Shown piece by piece: positions 14,223 to 27,500 of a stretch of 64,000 nucleotides of DNA; position 1 is the stretch's first letter, and each line of letters begins with the position of its first letter. Origin of the DNA: Acridotheres tristis (taxonomy: Eukaryota > Chordata > Aves > Passeriformes > Sturnidae); the NCBI GenBank assembly GCA_037013685.1, contig CM072891.1, positions 13,182,501 through 13,246,500 of the forward strand. The letters are read 5' to 3'. The notes beneath the pieces were generated by a model, which saw nothing but the letters and a program-made list of their open reading frames with translations, was not told the origin of the DNA and searched no databases. Position numbers and translations under genes: made by a program.

Positions 14223-16038
14223 TCCCCTCCATGCCCCAACTTGAGACTACATTTTCTGCTACCATATATAAGTTGGCAACTAAAAGGTGCTTGTCCAACC
14301 TCATTCACACCTTCTCTTGGACAAGACTGAGAATTTGAAGTCTAGCTCACTCTTGCTCTGGAGAACTTGCTTAAGGCTTCCACTATATTCTTTAAAAGTT
14401 GTAATGCAATGAAAGCATTTTCCATTTTGCAGGCAGCCAGGACATCTTCAAAATTATTTGTTTAAATTAAAGCACTTGTTCTATGCCTGAGTTTATTGCT
14501 TTATACTAAAATCAATTTGAGCACAATGCAAGTCAGATCAGAGAATTTAAACACCTGGAGAATCTTAGTTCTGCTTTTCAAGACTTCAGACTACTCAATA
14601 ATAATTTTCTTCTAAAGAGTAAGTCATGTTTTTACTATCCATATTATCTACACTAGCAATGCAAGGAAAAATAGATCACTCTCCAATTTCTGCAACTGGA
14701 ACAGGCCCGGTCTACCTGAAGCAGAAGTAGCTTGAGGATGTTAGGCAGATTTCCCAAATTTTCAGTTACTGAAATAGTATCACCTATTGGCCCATAAAGT
14801 GCAGTGATATTTACATTACTTTCAAATGCAAATGGCAATGCCTCTTGCTGAAAATTGGTTTCAAATCTGAAATCACCTACCATATTCCAGTCAACTAAAC
14901 CAGGAAACTCAGTTGTTCATTCAAATCTAGATCTGGGTTAATGATTTCAGGATAGTTTCCTATACCCAGACACTAACATTCAGATACTCATACCTGATAC
15001 CAGCTATAATTTTTCAGCAAGTGTCAAGCCAATTCCACCAGCCACATTCACAGCAAACCCAAAATGAACACACTTTACCAATCTCTCCCTGCTGCCTGTT
15101 TTTTTTCCATCAGGGTGGCCCTGCTTCACTTCACTTTGTAGCTTAACTTGCTGTACATGTAGGATATCCATTATTTTTTCTACATGCCAAGATTACTGTA
15201 AATGTGCTGTGGTAGGTGCATAAAGAAACTCAATTTGTACTACTTTGTGTGTTGCAGACGTGGTAGCTCAGCAGCAGCAGCCATGCCTGCTTTTCCCTCT
15301 GCAGATGCTTTGCTGGCTCACCTTGATGCAGCACCTTTATCTGGCTGTGCAGCACCAGTGCAGATAAAAATACAGCATTTACTTCTCCTGCCATGGAGCA
15401 CTGAACTCTGCACCTTCCAGAGCATGGAATATGGGTGGCCTTGCCTTATAGGCCTGGGGGGTAGAATTAAGGTACAGCAAGTGAATGTGTGCAAGCTGTC
15501 AAGCCAATAACCTGTGAAGAAATTCTTGGTTTTGTTTCACTTCCTGCAGCTGATGTTCTATACTTTTCTCCATAAACAAGCAAAATTCCCATGAATTCTT
15601 TAAAGATCATGCCATGCCAAGCACCAATAACTGTACAAGCTGCTATTTGAGAAAGAGTTACTGGCAGTAAAGCTCTGTAAAATAACCTACATGGATTTTA
15701 GTAAAAATGTGTAGATTTTGAGCTGTAAGTTGGGAAAATAAGAGCTCTCTCAAGCTTTTAAAAATCCTACCTTTGTTTTAAGTGCCTTTTTAAAATTACA
15801 TCAGTCACTGAAAGAGAAGATATAGCTCTGTCAGATAGACCACACGAAAATGCAAGAACAGTGAAAGTTATGCAAATACAAAACAGCAAGTAGCATGTAG
15901 ATTCTATTTTAATTTTCACTTTTCTTTTAGTTTTCTTCCACTTTTCACTGTTTGTATTGCTTCTGCTTGCAATTCTTTATTACTTCTGGTCATGTCAATA
16001 ATTATTTTCTTGACTTAATAATCTGTTCAGTCAATGGA

Positions 16039-16073
16039 AAAATAAAAACAAAACAAAACAAAAAAAACCCCAA
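16039..16073. repeat. (AAAAC)n simple repeat
   Basis: Repeated AAAAC/AAAACA units ending in a run of A then CCCC. Similar in kind to the tract at 45046-45078. Confidence 0.7.
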
Positions 16074-19000
16074 TCAATTAAATCAACTGCAGAACTTTTT
16101 TCGGAGTACACCAAACTGAAAAAGAAATAGCAGATTTAAGAGGTTAAATATAACTAATTAAACACCTTCTTACCTTTTAGCTATGTTCATTTGTAAATTT
16201 GACTTATCAGGTATATTGTCTTTATTCATCAGATGGCACTTAACAATTCCAATAGCATAATCATTAATATGACACATTCTAGTACAGCAGTCAGCTTGTT
16301 TCTCTCTGACCTCAGTTTTTCTCTCATATCAAGGGTGATGAAAAAGTCTGGAATATCTTCTCATCCCCTGAAGAAATGCAAGATCTGCTCTCCCAAACGG
16401 CAAACTAAACTGCCCAGTGACATCACTATTTGGATGAGATTGCTCTGGAAAACAAGACCCAGGAACTGCTGGAGCTGTCATTTTTGTTTTGGACATAGAG
16501 AAATAAAAAGGCAAGAGAAGTATGATATGCATAAAAAAGAAATGAAATTGCAAAAAGGAAATCACAAGAGTGCAACAAGAATAACAACAACAACAAAAAA
16601 CCTCAAATACTTCAAGGTATTACTTTGGGGAATTGATTCCTACAACTTGTGAAGTGTATTGAATTGTGGAGTGCAAAACCAGATTTGAGGCAGTGCAGGA
16701 GAACACTAACTAACCTGGGGCCAGTACTGGACCAGCTATGGAATAAATCCAGTGCTGAATAAATGAGTGACAGATGTAGTGCATGTACTGGATTTATCTC
16801 TAGAACCAGGAGAATGCATGTCAGTTCTTCATACACCATTGTTTTAACTTCCTTATAATACTCCTATAATGAGCATGAGACAGGGATTTCAACAAATGTT
16901 TGAGAAGTTGTGTGTAAATGATTGTTACAGAATGGCTCATAATGAAAATCCTAACCCTTAAAGATGGCAGTAAAAAATTGTGTCATATCATTCTGTAAAT
17001 TTAGCTAAATAGTTTCCTAAAAGGGCTATAGAGATCATCCCCAAAAATCCCTTCTCTCTATGGGCACATAATTTTCTGTGGTGGCTTATATATTTACTAT
17101 TTTGGGCACAGATGGCAGACCTATGAAGAATTTTGCAATTCAATCAATATCCCAGTATTCTGCCCTTTAAAGCTGGCTGTTGTGTGAGACAATTCTCAGA
17201 GGCTAGGCTTTTAGGCTAAGAGAAAAAGAAATGCTCCTTGGAGAAAATGGGTATTGGATAGTGTCACTTCGGTTTTGCCCAAGTGGAGGGGGTTTTTTTT
17301 TGGAGTTCTAGTGGAAGAGACAGCTGCTCTTCCTCCAAGAATTGATCTTTTTCAAACATTGTAGAATCTCTGCAGTAAGGTTGGCTCTGACTCTGGAAAA
17401 AGAAGATGGATCTCATCAACAAAAACCAGTGTATTTCTACATGTTCAGGGAAAGAAAACACAACTTCTGTACTTACAGAAAATGTTGCAGAGAGAGATTG
17501 TTTCCACAGTCATGGAATAAATAATAAGCCAATTAAAAGTAGTGAAATTATGTATTTGTGTGGAGCTTGGCAACATGCCCAGCTCTGCTGTATAGATGTG
17601 AGATTCATCAAACTGACATTATCCCCCCAAATGACAAGAAGAGACAGTTAATATGTCAATTGGGATGTCAGAAGAAGAGATTTTGATCAAGGATTAGAAA
17701 AAACCCATTCATCTACTCCAAAACAGTGCTGACAGTACTCTCTGATGCTTTTGCTGCCAAAATTTCCAGAGTGAATCAATAACTAAATCAAGTAATCAAT
17801 CTCTCCAAATCATATTATACAGGAAGAAAACTTGTTTTCAGTTACTGGACACTACAGAAGTCTAGAAAATGAAATGAAGTCAAAAGGCTGTACTCAACTG
17901 AAACTGCTGGAGCTATGGGGGAAATTTAGGTCAGCAAAATTCAATTACAAGAGCTGTGTAAGCAATTGAAAAAACCACACTAATATTCGTTAGAGGGAAA
18001 AAGAGCTTACTTTAACTTTCAAAAATAAATTTAAAATTGAAAGCTTAAATAGTCACAAAATATATGTTTGAATGTGATTATTCACACTTTAAATTCTAAA
18101 TGGGAAATGTATGGGTAAGTTGCACAAGTGACAATTACAATGCAGAAACCATACTAGTTAGGCACTGAATTAATGCTATAATTTGAATCATGAATATCCA
18201 CAACAAATTGTTCATAAAATATTCATGGGAAAACGTTTACCAAATAAATTTACAAACTCAGGCAATAAAGTTATTGTGAGGATTTTTCTGAGCATTTTGT
18301 CAACAGAAGAAAGAAAGTAATGTACTGAATAAATTATCCTCCAGAAATAGCCTCTTATTTTGTGATTACTGAATAGATTGGCAAAAGTAACAAAAACTTT
18401 AATGGAACTGAGTATTAACATTTCATTGTACAATTTATTTAAATGGAAGAATTGAAGGATTTTTAAATTTCTGTAACTTGCAAGTCTATCTCATTTTACA
18501 CAGTTGATTTGGGCATATCATTACTGCACTGGCGTACCCCTGTCCTAAATAATGTTCTAGGGAGAGAAGAATTGTATATCCTGTAAGGAAAGGGATGCTT
18601 TTTCTGTTTTGAAAAGCACTTGAATGCTATTATCACTACTGAAAAATATTTTCTCACATGTCAATTGAGGTAAGATATTGTGTGAAATCTAAATGTCAGT
18701 TCCCCTATCAGAAACTGGTAGAAACAGAACCAGATAACAGACTTCAGACCAAAGCAAACCAATACATTTCGTTTTGCAAAGATATTTACTGGCAGCTCCA
18801 TTTTATCATGCAGAGCATAACTTAAAAGATTTTAGGCTAATACCAAAAGATTTGTGGGCGGGGTTTAAGTAGACTGTTACTTTTCTTTCATTTACACAAT
18901 TTTATAAATATTTATTCTCAAACCAAACATGCTAGGCATCCATTTCCCGTATATCTGGTGTATCATGCACATATCCAACACACACAGATTCCAAAAATAA

Positions 19001-19504
19001 ACATTACTAGCTGATAGACTCTGGAACACTTTAACCTGGAGTATTGTCCATCAGCTGAGAGTTTAGTATTGCTTAGGTACAAAAAACAACTCTAGACTGC
19101 TGCTAGAAATGGCACATATTTGGCTAAAAATAATGTCTTCCGGAACCAGTGCAAAGAGGAGTCTGAATGCTATTGTATCAAACCCACTTTGAGTTATAGC
19201 TGTAAAAATATCTTGCTAAACACCATGGAAAGAGGCAGGATCAAAATCAGAGCAGATTTAACAGGTTATTTATTCTGTTTGTAGATAGACCAGTGATTTT
19301 ACTGCCTATAAAAATTACAACTAGGTTTCATTCAGAAAGGAATATTTTAAGCTGTCTTGCACAGTTTCATTCCTATGGACAGCTGTTTTAATTCCAAGAG
19401 ATTAAAAGGATTACATTTGGAGTTTAAGTGTAACCACAGCATCCATCTTTTTTCTCCCTTTGGGGCATCAGTGTTGCACTCCTGTGAATGAGTCATGTTT
19501 CAGG

Positions 19505-19532
19505 ATAATAATAATAATATAATAATAAAAAC
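19505..19532. repeat. (AAT)n microsatellite
   Basis: Roughly nine AAT/ATA trinucleotide units with one interruption (ATAATAATAATAATATAATA). Confidence 0.75.
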
Positions 19533-22500
19533 ATAGCTCAAGCCTATCCTGAAATACCTTACTTGAGTCAGGTTTTGGGGTTTCATACAGCTTTTCATGT
19601 TCCTGTAAACAGCTTGTCCTCTTGCTCCTCTCACATAATATAACTTTGAGTTTGCAGTCAAAATGTAGTGACAATGGTGGGTTTCCACAAGCCAGGTCCA
19701 TCACTTAGCCCCGACTTAATACTTCTGCTCCACAGTCCTATGTCCTCATGCCATTTTACTTCAAGTGGTAATTTACAAACGCAATAAATTACATCTAAGT
19801 AGTCAAAAGGGCAGAATAAGAGTTACTACCTTTCTCGAAAGCAAAAAAAAAAAAAGAACAAAGTTAGCCCTGATAATTGCCCAAGTTTGTGCAGTGCCTA
19901 GTGAAGAATTCAGACCTTGAGGGGGAAACATACTGAAATAAGCATGGGAATTAGAGCCTTCTGCCTCCTCGTAGAAAAGCTTCTCATGCTCAAACAGCAT
20001 GTTTGTCATTGCTGAAAGGAAATATCTTTTTTCCTGCTGGGGTAATGGGAAGAAGGGAAGGCACATTCAGTAGCTGCAAACTTGCTGGCACGTGAGTGCA
20101 GGATTTTCCACTGACAGGTCTTCTGTGCTGTGGCTGAGTGGGATATAGACCCTGTGGTCATGCCATAAATGCTGCATTCCTCCAAGATCCTCCTGGGTGC
20201 TGTGTCATGGAATTGTGTCCTTTGTTATCGATACAGGCTGTTCTTGTAACCCTTGTTTGGCTGCTTCTTCCAGTGATGTCCTGCACGTGCACATTTCCAT
20301 GCCCACATCATTCCAGGAAATCTTTGTAATTCATTCCACAAAGACTGGCCCAGCTGGATTTCTATGGATGTAGTCTGGGGGAAGAGACAGTGTCCTAAAA
20401 GAGATGTTCTGCTGCATCCCTGGGAGGCTTTGCATACATGAAGTTTTCCACATTCCCAAAGTGGTTTTGGTTCAGAAGTCTCAGCTTCACACCTCTTGGG
20501 TAGCAACCCAGAAATAGAAACTTGCAGGGGAGCCTCACAATGTGCCTGAGTGTCCATCCTGCCACTACAGCTTCCAGACTAGGACTGCCTGAGGGAGATG
20601 CCCACTGCTGTCCCAGAGGAGACTGAGCACATACGGGTCCAGGACAATTCCCATCTTGATTTGTGATTCTGCCCTCCCTGTTGAGATATTCTCTTGCTCA
20701 TCAGCTGTTTTCTTCAGCAAGATGGTGTCTCTGAAGATGATGGTGCTGCATTATCTGGTATCTCTTCTGGAGATAGTCGAGGATGAGGAAGAGGATGCAG
20801 GCATATCCGTGTGTTTGTGCGTGTGTGACAATGAGTGTTTGAAGTGAATGGGCCCATTCAGTGGCAGCCTCGCCTAGGCTGACTCTCAGACAGCCCTGCA
20901 GCCCTGTCTGTGGGGCTGTGCTTGTCCCTAGAGCTGGAGAGAAACCCTCACTTGCACGAGGGAAATGTTACACTTTGCTCTAGGGCAGTGAGTAGTGATC
21001 CCACTGAACAGGGTGGCTTCTGCCCTCAGGTTGAAGCTGGGACAAGGGGCATTGATAGTCACAGCAAGGGGGTGTTAAAGTCCTCAGGATAGAAATTGTT
21101 TTCAGACACAGACAGGCTGCCAGGCACTGCTGTCCCTGTACATTCCAGCTGGACACCAGGTCAGGTGGAATCAGAGACTGCCTGGGCTGCTCACCACATC
21201 CTGAGCTGCTGGTGTCTCATCAGAGCTGTCCTGGGGAGGCTGAGTGGTCACATCCTTGGGCTGAACCTTGGCTCTGTCTCTGTGACCAGCTTTAGCCCTG
21301 CTCTGTGCAATAGCAATCAGATAACTCCACTCAGACCTGGGCTTTGACTGCATCTTGGCAGGGAAGTGGCTCCTCTTCCAGTGGAATTAAAAGGAAAAAC
21401 TGCAGGCTTTTAACATCAACTGGGTCTAATTTTTCCTTGGCACACATTGCTTGGTTTTCCTAAAAAGAAAGCTTCTTAACTACCATACCAATTTCAGCAA
21501 TGCACAGATGACGACAGCTTTATTAATTTTTCAGCCATTGCCAACAATATTTCAGAGCTGTTATTGAAATCATTATTCCTCCTTCAAGGGTAAGAATCTG
21601 AATCACCTGAGACTTCATTTTCATAATTGTGTGGAACACCTTAATCACACCTGAAATTCCTCTGAAAAATAGTGCTAGCATATTTGTCCTCACCCACTAG
21701 CTTTGTAGTATTATTTCCTCCATTTTGTTTTGCATGGGCTTAGGAATCAAAACTGGCAACGTTTTTTTCTAGATCTGCATTTTTTAGCAGAATTTTAGAA
21801 GGACTATTCCTTTTATAATGTGTTAATAGCAGAACTTGATTGCTCAGAGTAACTCAACCAACACTTCAGAAGCAGAACCTGTCTTGCAGAGTCTGAAGAA
21901 CTGAAGAAATGCCTCTTTAAAGCAGGCTCAAGATTGCTGTGTTCAGAGGCATTTGCACAGCCACTGTGGGTAAGGAAGCAATCTTTAATGGAATTAAAAT
22001 TTCTCTCAAGAGCTGACTGATTCTTCATCGTACAGTATAAACACAGACAGACCTTTGAGCAAGTTCTTTGAGATTGTCTTTTTAGTGCCTCCTTTAACAA
22101 AATAAAAGAATTTAAAAATCATTTTTTAATTTTCCATATGAATTTTACTCTGAGATTTAAATTAATTTCCCCTTGTTCTTTTCTAGAAATGTATTTCTAG
22201 AAAAATATTTCTGTGAGAAAAATGTCAAGGTTTCTAGTGTTACCAAGTAAGAACAGGAAAAGTATTTCCTTTTTTGTCAGACTTAAAAATACAAGCATTA
22301 AATACACAGGTTAGTAATATTTTTAACTATCTGTTTATGCTACAAATTAAAATGGCAGCCTGTTTTCTTCTCAGATCTCTTACAAGCTTGTCTTGGTCAA
22401 GAGAATATAATTTTTAAAGTGTGATTGCAGGGAAGGCTATAAAATCAACAGGAGTTGTGACACTCTTGCAGGTCTCTTATGAGATCAGAAGAGAAGAGCT

Positions 22501-23953
22501 TAGCTACTTTCTTGACCAAAAAAAATCTTCTCTGCTCATGTGCATGAACTCTGGTAGCATTATCCGGTCCACCACTTGTCCTATGATAGGCTTAATCATC
22601 TCTGTGGGACCAGAAATGGCTTGTGGTAAACAAGCACCCTTAGCTGTCCCCTGCCTGCCAGGACTGTACAAGGAAAATTGCAATTGGAAGTACCACTCCT
22701 TTCTTGGAAGTAAATTTATCTTGTCCATCTTTCTTGTGATTTAAGGATATAACAGAATTGGTAAGAGAGAAGTCATTTTTGGAAGCTGAAATGTTAGGCT
22801 CGATAGGACGCTGTCCAAAACCTTTTTGTGCTCAGGACTGTGAACACCATAAAATGATTTTTTTAAAGTTTGGAGCTGGTCTCTTTAGCCAGCTAACTAA
22901 ACCCATGATGATGTCTGTGGTATACTTAAGAGAAATCCCTATGACTGAATGAATGAAAGGGGCTAAGAAGTCAAATCACATTGATAGTGTGTTTGGCTGG
23001 AAGTGACTACTGGAAAAGAGAAATGGAAACTTTTCTTTAATGAAGCTTTTTATTCAATTGTTAAATAGAAAGAGGTAATAACTTAACTGTGCATACAAAA
23101 GGAGGAGCACGCCAGATGTATAGAATTTGTACATTTATATGGCTTGGGAAATAAACTCTTACAGGAAGATGAAAATTTTGATTCTTAATAGAATTAAATT
23201 TCATACTGATCCAAGCCAAGATAGGAACAAAGTAGGAAACACATAATTTCAATATTCACAGAATAGGCTCTTCTTCATTAAGTCAGTTGGATCTTCTTTG
23301 AGTCCTCACTGTAAATGAAATGAGAGAATACTTAGCTTTCAGAGGTCTCTGAACAAACTGTAGCATCTCTAAAATATGTACATACTAAATCACATTTTAT
23401 CTGGCAGCTAAGATTGCTTTATATTTGTGGACATCAATGCGGCACAGGGAGTTCTTTTTATTTTTCTTTCCTTCCATAGCAACAGTGATCAGAAATAGAT
23501 ACTACAAAGAGACAATGCAAAATTGCTGGTTTGTTTGGGGTGTATGGTCAAGTTAGTGAATTTCAGTGGATTCGTGCAAACTCCGTGTGCTTGTTCTTAT
23601 CCCATGGCATGGGATGCATGACACAGCCAAGCTTCCTTTCCCACCAACACAAGTGCACCGTTGTGCAGTTGCTGTACACACAGGAATTCCTTTATTCCAG
23701 CTGGTACATGCTAACTCAAAAGCCTGTGGTCACTTAATTGTTTAGCTGTGGCCTTAGTTCTTAATTAAATGGGTCTGAAGAAAATGTGTTCTAGCTGGAA
23801 AGGTTCCAGGAATCCTGACCATGGAAATGCTGCCTCTCTTCTTGTCCTGGGGCTGGGTGACCTCATTCACTGTAGATCTGTCTCACCCTCTGAACTGTGT
23901 GATTAAAAACTGCACCTTTTCCAGGGGAATTATATATTCAAATTCTGCATTAT

Positions 23954-24009
23954 GATTTATTCTCTTTCTGAGAATTTATTTTTCAGAAAGAGATTTATTT
24001 CTCTTTCTG
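23954..24009 (-). promoter_or_regulatory. Hairpin and direct-repeat cluster carrying three AATAAA poly(A) signals
   Basis: On the plus strand TCTCTTTCTG (23961-23970) is followed by its exact reverse complement CAGAAAGAGA (23984-23993), and the first arm recurs at 24000-24009 within a larger direct repeat (23954-23970 and 23992-24009, one T inserted). TTTATT occurs at 23956-23961, 23975-23980 and 23994-23999, which is AATAAA on the minus strand. These signals sit about 110 to 165 bases past the in-frame stop at 24120 of the protease frame, so they could end its transcript. Their use as poly(A) signals is inference; AATAAA is common by chance in AT-rich DNA. Confidence 0.4.
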
Positions 24010-24119
24010 TGCTAGTAGCACTATCAGTGTCAGTCAATTGATGGCCCTTATTGGCATGTGCTTTGGAATGGCACAGATCTGAGAGGGAAGGTGAACAGTG
24101 TGTCACTGGGCTAACCCAC

Positions 24120-24313
24120 TTATCCTGAGTGTGGCCCCATCTGCATGAATGAATAAATGGGGCCAGTGTAGAACTGATCCCTTTTGTCAAAAGCAAGGAA
24201 GGAAGTGATGACCCTCATGGAGAACAGTTCTTCAATGTTTTTCCTGAGTGAATAGAAAGGTTGATTTGACGTGGAACTGTTTTCCTTGCCATTCTCCTTG
24301 TTCTCAGACTTAC
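24120..24313 (-). CDS. Possible C-terminal extension of the protease (read-through of the last donor)
   Basis: The exon-12 frame stays open past the CUB domain for about 64 more codons to a TAA at 24120-24122. The extension begins GKSENKENGKENSSTSNQ, is hydrophilic and Lys/Asn/Ser-rich at first, and matches no domain I know. AATAAA signals follow within about 165 bases. Against it, a near-perfect donor (G|GTAAGT) lies exactly at the end of the CUB domain at 24314. It may be a real alternative terminal exon, or an intron that happens to be open. Confidence 0.3.
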
Positions 24314-24539
24314 CAGAAGTAAAGGTGGCTTGGAAACCAGAAGCTGTATGGGCATCATCTGTGATGAACTCTACAAGCATAAGATTACTAGAAGCAACTA
24401 TGCCATTGGGTATCTTTGATCCACAGGTCTTGTCCATTAGAACTGGAGAAGACTTGCTGGATCCATCATAAACTTTAACATAATCACCCTGACAGCCTCT
24501 AGTTTCCTGAAGCTGAAAGGCTTGGAAGTGTAGGGAAAC
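24314..24539 (-). CDS. Protease exon 12: second half of the CUB domain
   Basis: Encodes residues 345-419, starting after TTCTAG and ending at a strong GTAAGT donor in phase 1. It contains the CUB hallmarks CQGDYVKVYDG (360-370), C383-G384 and the closing strand SGFQATFTS (411-419). C360 and C383 would form the second CUB disulphide. The consensus donor at the 3' end implies at least one further exon unless the frame is read through. Confidence 0.88.
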
Positions 24540-27500
24540 CTAGAAGGGAAGAGAAAATCAGCTTTTAATATATAAGTATACTTCTTTCATGGAATGTCCT
24601 TTACACCAGACAATCTAAGCTGTAGCCAAGCATGGACTGACAGACTAGAACTACTTACCCAGCTTTGCCTCTCTTCCCCTGAAGTTGTGGGGTTCAGATC
24701 TAATCACTGAATGCTCCCATGCTCAGGGAGCTTTGTCTTGATTTTGCAAACCTGAAGCCCAACATGTGGAAGCTTTTCAAAATCACAACTCTGCATTGTC
24801 TTTGCCTATTCCTGCCTTAAGCACATAAGAAGTAGAGACTAGTCTGAAACTTTTCCCATTAAGAAGATCTCATCTGTCAACTGCTGTACAAAGCACAAGA
24901 TGTTTAACATGGAAATAAGTTCAGCCATATTTCAAGACCACTCTTAACCTGTGGTTACCTTTCTGGCTCGGGTTCGGATCAGCCAGACACAGTTGGTGTT
25001 ATCTGAGTAATTCTTTGGGTAGTTGGCAGATCTCAGTGACCCAGAAGGTCCATCAAGAATAGTGCTGCAGCGACCTGAGGAAAAAATGCTTGCTTCAGGA
25101 TTGCAGAAGATTTCAGTCATTCACAGCTACAATCTCTTCAGAATGGACTGATCTCTGTTTTCTGATCTGACAGCATTCATTTCAGAGGACTGGTACATCT
25201 TGATTAAAAGGAGGAATCATGCTGTCCTAATTTTCACATAATGCATCAAAGAGGAAAGTAAAGTAGTGCTCTGAAAAGCATTTAATTTTTATCGATTAAC
25301 TCTGTCATTTATCAAGATATCTCTTTCTGCAACTCTGTAAATTGTGTGAGAAGTTTCAATTCACTGCAGCTGGTGCCACTGTCTTCCACTGAGAAGGGAA
25401 AGTTAAGTGATGTCAGAAGAGTCAAGCACAAATATGATGCCTCTGCAATGCTTAAATTCTAAGTTTAGGAGGAGCACTTGGGGTGCAATAGGTAATATTT
25501 AAATCAGTTTTTTTCTGCCCTGATTGAATCAATTTCTGTGATTGTATATAATTTTTTTTTCTACCAGAGGTTACATATAAAGAGTTTAAACATACAAACT
25601 TAGAATGACAAACTTCTGAAAACTGGACAAGGCAACATGAAACTGTTCAAGTTCAAAGGAGCACACAGCTGTTTTGTTTTGGCCCAGGTCTTCAATACCA
25701 GCTGCCATGAGGAGCAGTGATATCTGGCTCTTTTGGGATTTATAGTTGTCTGCTGAACTGTAAGAAACCAAATTACTCCACTGAAGTTTAAAATGGGGCA
25801 TGCAGTTAGTCCAGTTGCACAGCAGCCACTTATGCTAATAGCAAATGTGTTTGATTTAATTTAGAGGCAGTTTCCATTTTCTCACTAATCACAATGTGCC
25901 TTCAGCTTCACCTTTGCATTTCCTCCCAGAGTAATCCCAGTGGGTACCAGGAATTAATGAGAATAGTCTCACAGCCTGATGAAAAACTGCTGTCTCTGCA
26001 ACGTGCCCAAATCTGAGTTGAAGATAACAGGATGGCTTTGGGATACTTACTGCAGTTGTAAAGTTTGTTGATTTTGGCCACATCCAAGTTGCTCATCCCT
26101 TGTCTCTGTCCAATATGTACTGATCCATCAGGAATTGGTACAATAGTTGCTTTCCCAGTGGTATTGGAGAATGTGTATCTGAAAAGAGCCATGAGAAACA
26201 ATGCTCTCTAAGCACCATAACCTCTTTCAGGGTTCAGTAGGATGCTTTGGAGGGAGAACAAGAACTGTACATAAGCTGTTGCTGTGATTAATAATGCTGT
26301 TTAAACAGGACCCATTGAGATGTCCACCAGTAAGCAGAGTCAATGTCCAGATGCCCTCCTTTGCCCCTAAGCCCAGCAGTGGAGGGCTCCCTACGGGAAA
26401 GCTAAGGGATAGTGTATCCCAAACCTAGGGAGCAGCTTGTTTGTGTTTTTCCCAGAAGGGGAATTGGGGAAACTGGTAGAGAGGAGAGAGTTATGATAGA
26501 AACTAATTCTAATGTAAGATTTGAGTTCCTAAAATAGCAATGCCACGCTGCTACTTACGGGCCATAGTGCATTACTGAGGAATAGTCATATGGAAGACCC
26601 AGGTTATTGGAGTTTTCAAACTTCCTGAAGTCTGGTCTGTCAGCTGTAATATATGATACTGTATTTAGAGTATGCTTCCTACCTACTCCCTTCAGGGGAG
26701 AAGGGAGAGCTGGGATGTGTCTACACCACTTCCTACACTGGGGAGATCAAAGTACTTACCAGGACTGATGTACTCCCACATGATCTTTACGTGTTTATCT
26801 CTGTCACTTCGAGAGTGTTCGTGCAAAAAGCCCAGAGCATGCTCCAGTTCATGCTGAATTACTCCCTTCCACATGCAGCCTCCTTTCATCACAGAGACTG
26901 TCTGTCCACCTCCTACTTTCCCATAGTTGGACCAGCAGCTGAGAGAGGCATTGAACAACAGCAGAAGAATTAAGGGATTTTTATTGGCAGGCAGGCAAAG
27001 AGGCAGAACAGAGAACCTTCACACACCTCCTGTGGGAGTGGAGGGATTCCTCTCTCTCCACTGTGATAGTCAGAATCTACAGAGGTGAAAGTGACCATGG
27101 CATATAAAAGAGCCAAGTGTATGATCATTGCTAAATCTTTCTGGAAAGCTTTTGTTAGCACAGAGGCTCCTGAATTCTGATTTTACCATGACTTTAACTC
27201 CCTTGAAATAACTTTTTTTTTTTCAAAATACTAAAGAGAGTATCAGAACTGGAGATAAGATGGAGATAACATTTTCATTTTCTCATAAACTCTAACTCTG
27301 AGCTTGACAGCCATCCCTCTTGATTCAGAGAACCATTTATTTCATAAGTTGAAATTGGTCTACTTTTGTAGATAGGACCTACAATATTCAATATATGTTG
27401 TGCTGAAGTGTGCACTATACCACACAGAAAACATGAGCTCAGACATTCTTTCCCCCTTAATGGTGCTTTTCCATGATTTGTATTATTTCAGTGTCTGCAG

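Larger units (their letters stand above)
8501..24119. other. Intergenic DNA, distal 3' flank of the protease gene
   Basis: I see no convincing coding exon here. I looked on the minus strand for a second CUB domain or other downstream exon of the protease (a Cys-x-Trp and Asn-Tyr-Pro pattern flanked by splice sites) and did not find one by eye, though a short exon could be missed. Open frames such as 10199-10627 (minus), 16233-16652 (plus), 20225-20557 (minus) and 22421-22744 (plus) resemble nothing I can name. The part from 20560 to 21350 is more GC-rich than its surroundings. Simple repeats inside are listed separately. Confidence 0.5.

Noticed and set aside
14653..14883. Minus-strand frame considered as a missing downstream exon of the protease
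   Set aside because: It lacks CUB cysteines and the NYP/CxW pattern, and no splice sites in the needed phase were evident.
16233..16652. Plus-strand frame of 139 codons
   Set aside because: Lys/Ser/Asn-rich in AT-rich DNA with no known motif; treated as chance.
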